From Planctomycetota bacterium (GTDB lineage: Bacteria; Planctomycetota; B129-G9), in contig JAUWEX010000057.1 of assembly GCA_030607235.1 (NCBI GenBank), positions 1 to 6,889 of the forward strand: a stretch of DNA of 6,889 nucleotides, in the 5' to 3' direction. Shown here one piece after another: positions 1-4,954 of this stretch (its first letter is position 1; the number at the start of each line of letters is the position of its first letter). The notes beneath the pieces were generated by a model. That model did no database searches, had not been told where the DNA came from, and was given only the letters and a program-made list of their open reading frames with translations. The translations under genes were made by a program, and so were the position numbers.

Positions 1-748
1 CCCATACGCGCACGCACGAGGCGTGGGGGTGGAATCTGTCGAAAGTCTTTCTTGTTTTTTCATTGTCGATTACGGTGTCGTCGCCTGCCAGAAACAGCGC
101 CGTCGGCACGCGCACGCCGTCGGCGTTTTGCTTGATGAAGGCGTCCATCTTCAAATTTTCGAGGATGAAGCCCGCGGTGATCCGGCGCAGGCGCAACGGA
201 TCGCGGTGGATGTAGTCCAGCGCTTCGGGCCGCGAGGTGAACTGCTCGTCGGCGATGGGCGTGGGGTAGTCTTTGGCGCGGTTGATGAGTATCGATTTCG
301 CGAGGCCGATTTTCCGCGGCAGCGAATAGGTGGCCCGGGGCGCGAGGCCGGGAGCGATGAGGGTGAGCGAGTCGACGAGGTGCTGGCGGCGTATGGTGAA
401 GTAGGTGGCGAATTTTCCGCCCCACGAGTGGCCGACGAGGTGGATTTTTTGGTGGGAGCGGCGTCTCTCGGCGATGAATAGCGCGAGGTCGTCGACGAAT
501 TGCTGGTACGATTTGCAGTCGCCGCGCCGGTTTTCGTTCAGGCCGGAGCCGCGCCTGTCCCACAGATACACCGCGTAACCGCGGGCCGCAAGGGAATCCG
601 CCGTGTCGCCGAACCACCCGCCGTGGCTCTCCAGCCCGTTGAGGTATATCACGGCTTCGCGTGCGTTGCTGTCGCCGAAGAACCGGTATTTCAACCGCTC
701 GCCGTCGCTTGAGTTCGCGGTGAATATCGCGCCTGGTTTATCGAGCAT
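1..748 (-). CDS. Alpha/beta hydrolase, monoacylglycerol lipase/lysophospholipase-like (3' end cut by window edge)
   Basis: Probable serine hydrolase acting on an ester such as a monoacylglycerol or lysophospholipid; the true substrate cannot be read from sequence. 249 codons are visible and the frame is still open at base 1. Seen: a strand-turn stretch YLNGLESHGGW (residues 35-45) at the usual oxyanion-hole position, WDRRGSG (63-69), the nucleophile elbow GHSWGG (106-111) with Ser108, and AGDDTVID (221-228), where Asp224 (or Asp223) fits the catalytic acid. The catalytic His should lie just beyond the window. No signal peptide or membrane segment is seen, so it is probably cytoplasmic. The ATG is preceded by AGGGG at 6 nt spacing, which supports this start. 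The oxyanion motif has Asn-Gly where family members usually have His-Gly. It is transcribed divergently from the prepilin peptidase, so no functional link is implied. The fold assignment is firm and the substrate is open. Confidence 0.88.
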   Translation of the reverse strand, partial: MLDKPGAIFTANSSDGERLKYRFFGDSNAREAVIYLNGLESHGGWFGDTADSLAARGYAVYLWDRRGSGLNENRRGDCKSYQQFVDDLALFIAERRRSHQKIHLVGHSWGGKFATYFTIRRQHLVDSLTLIAPGLAPRATYSLPRKIGLAKSILINRAKDYPTPIADEQFTSRPEALDYIHRDPLRLRRITAGFILENLKMDAFIKQNADGVRVPTALFLAGDDTVIDNEKTRKTFDRFHPHASCVRVW

Positions 749-786
749 CTCCGGCCCCTGTCGAATGTTCTTGCATTTTCGCCTGA

Positions 787-814
787 AAGTTAGCAGAATT
801 GCGTGACCTGTCAA
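787..814 (-). promoter_or_regulatory. Candidate sigma70-type promoter of the hydrolase gene
   Basis: On the minus strand a perfect -35 hexamer TTGACA (814-809) is followed after 16 nt by TAACTT (792-787), which matches the -10 consensus at only 3 of 6 positions. Transcription would start near 780, giving a leader of about 30 nt before the ATG at 748. The -35 also lies in a short inverted repeat, TGAC-CT-GTCA (804-813). The strong -35 and the position support it; the weak -10 keeps confidence low. Confidence 0.35.
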
Positions 815-821
815 GCGTTAT

Positions 822-849
822 TTGACGATACAAAAGTTGTGCCTACATT
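822..849 (+). promoter_or_regulatory. Candidate promoter of the prepilin peptidase operon
   Basis: TTGACG (822-827, 5 of 6 matches to the -35) is followed after 16 nt by TACATT (844-849, 4 of 6 matches to the -10). Initiation near 856 would leave a leader of about 17 nt before the ATG at 873. The 10-mer TTTGACGATA occurs twice here, at 821-830 and 848-857, and could be a paired binding site. If this promoter is real, the upstream TTG codons at 822 and 849 cannot be the translation start. Confidence 0.3.
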
Positions 850-872
850 TGACGATAACGGTTTTCCAAAAC

Positions 873-1787
873 ATGACGAATGACCATGTGCTGCTAATCT
901 GGTGCGGGCTGATGGGCCTGACCGTCGGGAGTTTCCTGAACGTGGTGGTCTACCGGCTGCCGCGCAAATGCATGTCGATATGCGGCGCGCGCTCGGCGTG
1001 TCCGAAGTGCCGGAAGATGATCCCGTGGTACGACAATATCCCGGTGGTCAGTTACCTTTTGCTCCGTGGCAGGTGCAGCAATTGCCGCGCGCCTATTTCG
1101 CCGCGCTACATGCTGGTGGAATTGCTGACCGGCGCGCTGTTCGTTGCGCTGGGCTGGAAGTATCTCGTCGACTGGACCGGCGGCGGATTCGTGGCCGAGA
1201 CCTGGCCGCTGTTTGCGATTTACGCGGTCTACGTCAGCGCCCTGATCGCGTGTACCTTCATCGATGTCGACCTGCGGATTATTCCTAACGAGATTTCGCT
1301 CGGTGGGATGGCGCTGGTGCCGGTGATTAGTTTTTTCGTTCCGGCCCTTCAGAAGCAGGGCCTTCAGGCCGTGGTCGAGGGTTATGTGAATTTTCCGTGG
1401 GCCGGGCAGTTCGCCTCGTTGCCGTGGGGCGAAAACATCGCCGCGCTGTCTTGCTCGCTTTTGGGGCTGCTGTTCGGCGGGGGGCTGATTTACGTGGTCG
1501 CGGTGTTCGGGCGGATAATCTTCCGCAAGGAAGCGATGGGCGGCGGCGATCTCAAACTTCTGGCGATGATCGGCGCGGTCGCCGGCTGGCAGGGCGCGTT
1601 GGTGGTGTTTCTGCTGGCGTGTTTCGTCGGCGCGATACTGGGCGTAGTCGTGATGTTGTTCACCAAGGACCATTACATGCCCTTCGGGCCGTATCTGGCG
1701 CTGGGGGCGGTGGCGTATATTTTTGTTTTACCGATACTGGTCGGTTTATACGACTGGTACGTTGGTTTACTTATGGGGCAGGCATGA
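873..1787 (+). CDS. pilD: Prepilin peptidase / N-methyltransferase (A24 family)
   Basis: Inner-membrane aspartic protease that cleaves the leader of type IV prepilins or type II secretion pseudopilins and methylates the new N-terminal residue. The protein is 304 aa, normal for the bifunctional form. Seen: the N-terminal membrane segment with GSFLNVVVYRLP (19-30); a zinc-binding pair CPKC (43-46) and CSNC (68-71) in the methylation domain; the first catalytic Asp131 in FIDVDLRIIPN (129-139); the second, Asp226, in GGGDLK (223-228); and several hydrophobic helices to the end. The ATG at 873 is chosen because it puts GSFLN at the family's usual distance from the start. No clear Shine-Dalgarno is seen before it or before the in-frame TTG codons at 822 and 849. 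Its stop overlaps the next gene's start (ATGA). The pilins it would process are not in the window, so pilus and secretion roles cannot be told apart. Confidence 0.95.
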   Translation: MTNDHVLLIWCGLMGLTVGSFLNVVVYRLPRKCMSICGARSACPKCRKMIPWYDNIPVVSYLLLRGRCSNCRAPISPRYMLVELLTGALFVALGWKYLVDWTGGGFVAETWPLFAIYAVYVSALIACTFIDVDLRIIPNEISLGGMALVPVISFFVPALQKQGLQAVVEGYVNFPWAGQFASLPWGENIAALSCSLLGLLFGGGLIYVVAVFGRIIFRKEAMGGGDLKLLAMIGAVAGWQGALVVFLLACFVGAILGVVVMLFTKDHYMPFGPYLALGAVAYIFVLPILVGLYDWYVGLLMGQA

Positions 1788-2812
1788 TTAAAAAAATTAT
1801 CACAGCGGTTTTTTGTGGGTTGATACTTGTCGGGTGCATCGTGAAGAGCGAGACGAAAAAAATCGACCCGGCGACCTTTGAAGAGATATCGCCGAGGTTG
1901 TACTGGAGTTACAAAAGCAACCTGCAGGGCAAGGCCATCAGCGAGGGCGTCTCGGCGGACGGCGCGTTCGTTTACGGGCGCTACATCGTCCAGCGCACAA
2001 CCGAAGTCGGCTACGGAATGTCGATGCAGGAGTGGGCGCAGACTTACGCCTTGACGAGCATTCCGTTTCGCGCTAGTTACGCCGATCTCGAAGCCAAAGG
2101 CGCGTTCGTCGAGCCGTTCGCCGCGAAGATATCGAAACTCGACGTTGTCGCCAAGACGATAACCATCGACAAGGGTTCCAAAGACGGTGTGCGGGTCGGA
2201 TATTACGCCTACATTCGCAAAAACGTCGACGAGAAGATGGCTGCCGCGGTCTCGACCAAGATCAAAAGATACATGATCGAAGACATCGGCAGCGTCGCCG
2301 CGCTCTACGAAGTGGTTTCCGTCGGCACCGATACGGCGGTTCTTGAAACGAAGGGCAGGAGCATATTCTCGAAGTGGATCGACTCGGTGCACGTACAATT
2401 CGGTTTCCCCCGGAAATCCAAATTCATGTTGCTGGACAACATCACCGACGACGTGCGCGACATCGCCTTTACGAAGGAATGCCCGGAGCAGGAGGCCCGC
2501 GGCAGGATAGTGGATGCGCTTGTCGAGTTCACCGACGGCGACGCCGCGGTGGTCGACGAGTTGCTGAAGTTGCTCGTCAGCGATGAGGAGGACGATCGCT
2601 ATGTCGCGGCAAAGGCTTTGCGGGGACTGACCGCTGAGAAATTCGGATACGAATACGACGACGACCCTCAAAGGCGCGCCGCGGCGATAGAGCGATGGAA
2701 GCAGTGGTGGGCCGCCAACCGGCTTGCGTACAGCGTCAAGCCGCCCGCATTCGAGGAGAACAAACGCAAACACGAGGAAAAAAAGAGCCGCGACGATCTT
2801 TACGACTGGTGA
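1784..2812 (+). CDS. Lipoprotein with MreC-like beta motif and HEAT-like C-terminus, function unknown
   Basis: I do not recognise a named family over the full 342 aa. Seen: a short positively charged N-terminus and hydrophobic stretch ending in a lipobox LVGC, with Cys18 as the lipidation site; Ile follows the Cys, so by the E. coli rule it would not be held in the inner membrane. Residues 126-139 (ITIDKGSKDGVRVG) resemble the beta motif found in the periplasmic part of MreC and in some other envelope proteins. Residues 237-281 form two helical HEAT-like stretches, then AAIERWKQWW (300-309), a pattern I associate with HEAT-repeat proteins of Planctomycetota. The tail (324-338) is highly charged and may be helical. 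The frame stays open upstream to 1397, but that part lies inside the prepilin peptidase gene; the signal peptide and the GGGGCAGGC stretch before the ATG fix the start at 1784. The ATGA overlap suggests translational coupling. A role in envelope or pilus assembly is inference from context. Confidence 0.85.
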   Translation: MIKKIITAVFCGLILVGCIVKSETKKIDPATFEEISPRLYWSYKSNLQGKAISEGVSADGAFVYGRYIVQRTTEVGYGMSMQEWAQTYALTSIPFRASYADLEAKGAFVEPFAAKISKLDVVAKTITIDKGSKDGVRVGYYAYIRKNVDEKMAAAVSTKIKRYMIEDIGSVAALYEVVSVGTDTAVLETKGRSIFSKWIDSVHVQFGFPRKSKFMLLDNITDDVRDIAFTKECPEQEARGRIVDALVEFTDGDAAVVDELLKLLVSDEEDDRYVAAKALRGLTAEKFGYEYDDDPQRRAAAIERWKQWWAANRLAYSVKPPAFEENKRKHEEKKSRDDLYDW

Positions 2813-2816
2813 TATT

Positions 2817-3350
2817 ATGAGACGTTTCATCATCATAACGCTGTTGGTGGGGATACTGATTGTTTTCTTCCTGTTCAGCGACTCGGGCCTGCAGGCCATT
2901 CAGAGCATCGCCGATTCCAACAGGGACGCTTCGTGGGCGCCGCTGGTCTATTACGATATTGCAAAACTCCACGCCTCCGCAGGTCGCTACGAGCGCAGCA
3001 TCGAGGTCTACGACGTGATAATAAAGACCTATTGGTATAACGATAGCGACGAATATGTCGAGAACGAGTATGGCGAGCATTATGCGGCCTATGCGTTTTT
3101 CTACAAGGCCGTGAATTTGGAGAGAATCGCAAAAACCAGGATGAACGAGGCATACACAGCCCGGCAGGGCGGCGATCCTGATGTATATGAGCAGTTAAAG
3201 GCCGAGGCCCTGGGGTTGTATCGCGACGCACAGATAACATATCTCGAATTCATGAACAAATTCGGTCTCATACACGAACTCTACTCCAAGGCCAACGCCG
3301 GCCAGGACAAACTTACCGAGACGATATACGAAATAAAGCAGGGCAATTAG
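2817..3350 (+). CDS. Small membrane-anchored TPR-like protein
   Basis: Unnamed 177-aa protein. Residues 4-20 are a strongly hydrophobic segment preceded by MRR, which fits an N-terminal anchor; no lipobox or convincing cleavage site is seen. Residues 41-73 read as a tetratricopeptide unit, with the pattern YYDIAKLHASAGRYERSIEV (45-64). Further helical, Tyr/Ala-rich stretches at about 88-104 and 125-150 could be diverged TPRs. TPR proteins usually bind partner proteins, so a scaffold role at the membrane is likely but unproven. The start lies 4 nt after the lipoprotein stop, so the two are almost surely co-transcribed, although no strong ribosome binding site precedes the ATG. An in-frame extension upstream to 2724 would lie inside the lipoprotein gene and would hide the anchor, so it is rejected. 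It is followed by a 114-nt gap without a clear terminator. Confidence 0.8.
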   Translation: MRRFIIITLLVGILIVFFLFSDSGLQAIQSIADSNRDASWAPLVYYDIAKLHASAGRYERSIEVYDVIIKTYWYNDSDEYVENEYGEHYAAYAFFYKAVNLERIAKTRMNEAYTARQGGDPDVYEQLKAEALGLYRDAQITYLEFMNKFGLIHELYSKANAGQDKLTETIYEIKQGN

Positions 3351-3392
3351 TCCCTAACCCCTTGCCGAATCTGCGATTTGCCGAAAATTCAG

Positions 3393-3421
3393 TTGCATTT
3401 CCACTCTTCCTTTGATATTAT
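3393..3421 (+). promoter_or_regulatory. Candidate promoter of the cmk-plsC operon
   Basis: TTGCAT (3393-3398, 3 of 6 matches to the -35) and TATTAT (3416-3421, 5 of 6 to the -10) are separated by the ideal 17 nt in the A+T-rich gap before cmk. Initiation near 3428 would give a leader of about 37 nt, with AAGG (3457-3460) 4 nt before the cmk ATG. The rest of the gap 3351-3464 shows no gene and no convincing terminator hairpin. Confidence 0.4.
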
Positions 3422-3464
3422 CCCGCTTCTATTTATTTCAAATTCCACAAGAAGTTAAGGCAAT

Positions 3465-4139
3465 ATGATAGTAGCCATCGACGGCCCGGCGGGTTCCGGC
3501 AAGAGCACCGTCAGCAGGCTTTTGTCTGCGCGACTTGGAGCGGTGTATCTTGACAGCGGCGCGATGTACCGCACACTGGCGCTGGCCTGCATGGAAGAAA
3601 AAGTAGACACGGAAAACGAAGACGCCGTTTTGGCGCTTTTCAAGAGCATAGATATCGACCAGAAAATAGTCGAAGGCGGACAGGTGGTCTTGCTCAACGG
3701 CCGCGACGTGAGCGAGGCGATTCGCACGCTCGAAATAACCGCAGCCGTGCCGCCGATAGCGGCGATGCCGCGGATCCGTGAGCAAATGCGGGTCTGCCAG
3801 AGAGCCTTCGGCGAGAAAGCGGGCGACGGGATGCTGGTGGCCGAGGGGCGCGACATGACAACGATCGTTTTCGCCGACGCGGACGTGAAGTTTTACCTCG
3901 ACGCCTCGCCGATGGTGCGAGCGCAACGCCGCCACAACGAGTTGAAACAGAAGGGTGTCGAAGTCGGCATCGAAGAGTTGGCGCGCGAGATCGAACGGCG
4001 CGATAACTCCGACATCCGCCGCGAGGTCGGGGCGTTGAAGATCGCCGAAGATTCGGTGGTAATCGATACGACGGGGCTTGGGATAGATCAGGTAGTCGAC
4101 AGGCTGTATGAAGAAGTCCAGAGCAGAAGAGGCCGCTGA
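3465..4139 (+). CDS. cmk: (d)CMP kinase (cytidylate kinase)
   Basis: Phosphorylates CMP and dCMP to the diphosphates using ATP, in the cytoplasm, recycling nucleotides from RNA turnover and phospholipid synthesis. 224 aa, the usual length of the bacterial enzyme. Seen: the P-loop GPAGSGKST (7-15); LDSGAMYR (29-36), typical of the CMP-binding side; a CMP-binding insert region with NGRDVSEAIRT (78-88); EGRDMTTIVF (127-136); and RRDNSDIRR (178-186), the lid with its arginines, followed by IDTTGL (200-205). All expected elements are present. The last 32 nt overlap the start of plsC, so the two are in one transcript. The cmk-plsC-rpsA order is a known housekeeping association and supports the call. 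Confidence 0.98.
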   Translation: MIVAIDGPAGSGKSTVSRLLSARLGAVYLDSGAMYRTLALACMEEKVDTENEDAVLALFKSIDIDQKIVEGGQVVLLNGRDVSEAIRTLEITAAVPPIAAMPRIREQMRVCQRAFGEKAGDGMLVAEGRDMTTIVFADADVKFYLDASPMVRAQRRHNELKQKGVEVGIEELAREIERRDNSDIRREVGALKIAEDSVVIDTTGLGIDQVVDRLYEEVQSRRGR

Positions 4140-4839
4140 TCCGGCCGCCGGCGAGACCGGGCGGAGGTACAGGCCGAAAGTCGGGCCGAAAATCGGGATC
4201 GACGTGTTCTTCTACCCGAGCAAGATGATAATGTGGGTTCTGCTACCGTTGCTCAACCGCTTCAGGGTCAGCGGCCGCGGGCACATCCCGCTGGATACCG
4301 GGGTGTTATTCGCGTCCAACCACCAGAGCAACCTCGATCCGGTTTACCTGGGGTCGGCGGCGCGGCGCAGGCTGGGATACATGGCGCGCGACACGTTGTT
4401 CAAAAAGGGCCTGAATTTTTTCACGCTGCTGATCCGCTCGCTCGGCGCGATACCGATGACACGGGAATCGGGCAAGGAAGGGGTCAGGCTGGCGGTGGCG
4501 CATCTGAACCGCAAAGAGCATATTCTGATGTTCCCCGAAGGCACGAGGACGCGCGACGGATTGATAGGCAGTTTGCATCCCGGCGTGAAACTGATTGCGC
4601 AAAAGGCCTCGGTGCCGGTGATACCCACGGCCGTGCACGGGCTTTACGAGATGTGGCCGCGGTCAAGGCCGTTGCCGAAGATTTCCGGTCCGGTTAGCAT
4701 CGCCTTCGGCAAGCCGATCCAGCCCGAGGAGATGAAGCGGATGAAAACCCGGGAATTCTGCGACTATTTGCGGGAGCGGATAGTCGAGTTGTACGAGAAA
4801 CTAGACCGAGAACAAAAAAGGCGCTCGTCTTTACTCTAG
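4108..4839 (+). CDS. plsC: 1-acyl-sn-glycerol-3-phosphate acyltransferase
   Basis: Transfers an acyl chain to lysophosphatidic acid to make phosphatidic acid, the second acylation of phospholipid synthesis, at the inner membrane. 243 aa, normal for PlsC-type proteins. Seen: a hydrophobic stretch (about 40-50) that could anchor the protein; motif I NHQSNLDP (71-78) with the catalytic His72 and Asp77 in HX4D spacing; motif III FPEGTRTRDG (142-151) that binds the glycerol phosphate; and VPVIPTAVHG from 169, matching the late proline motif. The basic N-terminus (1-30) precedes the conserved region and is not part of the core fold. The ATG at 4108 lies within cmk; a modest AGG 5 nt upstream supports it, while a later start at Met40 would cut into the hydrophobic segment. 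Acyl chain preference cannot be read from sequence. Confidence 0.94.
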   Translation: MKKSRAEEAADPAAGETGRRYRPKVGPKIGIDVFFYPSKMIMWVLLPLLNRFRVSGRGHIPLDTGVLFASNHQSNLDPVYLGSAARRRLGYMARDTLFKKGLNFFTLLIRSLGAIPMTRESGKEGVRLAVAHLNRKEHILMFPEGTRTRDGLIGSLHPGVKLIAQKASVPVIPTAVHGLYEMWPRSRPLPKISGPVSIAFGKPIQPEEMKRMKTREFCDYLRERIVELYEKLDREQKRRSSLL

Positions 4840-4954
4840 ATATATTTGATGTACCGACATCGCAACCTTCTATCGCTCGCGTGAGCGGGGCAATTTTGCC
4901 TAAAGGGATTCGACGGGCATGTGGTGGTCGGTGTAACCAAGACAGAGAGGTTTT
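4840..4954 (+). other. Gap between plsC and rpsA with two small hairpins
   Basis: 115 nt without a supported gene. CGCTC (4874-4878) pairs with GAGCG (4883-4887) around a 4-nt loop, and GGCA (4889-4892) pairs with TGCC (4897-4900). Neither is followed by a T run, so this is not a convincing intrinsic terminator. TTGATG (4846-4851) could be a -35, but no good -10 lies at the right distance. It may be an rpsA leader or simple readthrough from plsC. Confidence 0.4.
4944..4950 (+). promoter_or_regulatory. Ribosome binding site of rpsA
   Basis: The purine run AGAGAGG ends 4 nt before the ATG at 4955. It is the clearest Shine-Dalgarno on the plus strand of this window and decides the rpsA start, since an in-frame TAA lies at 4934-4936. 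S1 genes in some bacteria lack a good site, so its presence is worth noting. Confidence 0.6.

Noticed and set aside
23..481. Plus-strand open frame at the left edge
   Set aside because: The opposite strand encodes a clear alpha/beta hydrolase with GHSWGG; this frame is its shadow.
894..1673. Minus-strand open frame opposite the prepilin peptidase
   Set aside because: Its His/Arg/Gln-rich translation has no domain, and the sense strand carries all the prepilin peptidase motifs.
1397..1783. Upstream in-frame extension of the lipoprotein
   Set aside because: It lies wholly inside the prepilin peptidase in another frame, has an Arg/Gly-rich shadow composition and would bury the signal peptide.
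1673..2899. A 408-codon minus-strand open frame across the lipoprotein gene
   Set aside because: The plus-strand frame has a signal peptide, lipobox and operon spacing; the antisense product has no recognisable motif.
4874..4900. Intrinsic terminator after plsC
   Set aside because: The hairpins are short (4-5 bp) and no T run follows, so they do not meet the pattern of a rho-independent terminator.
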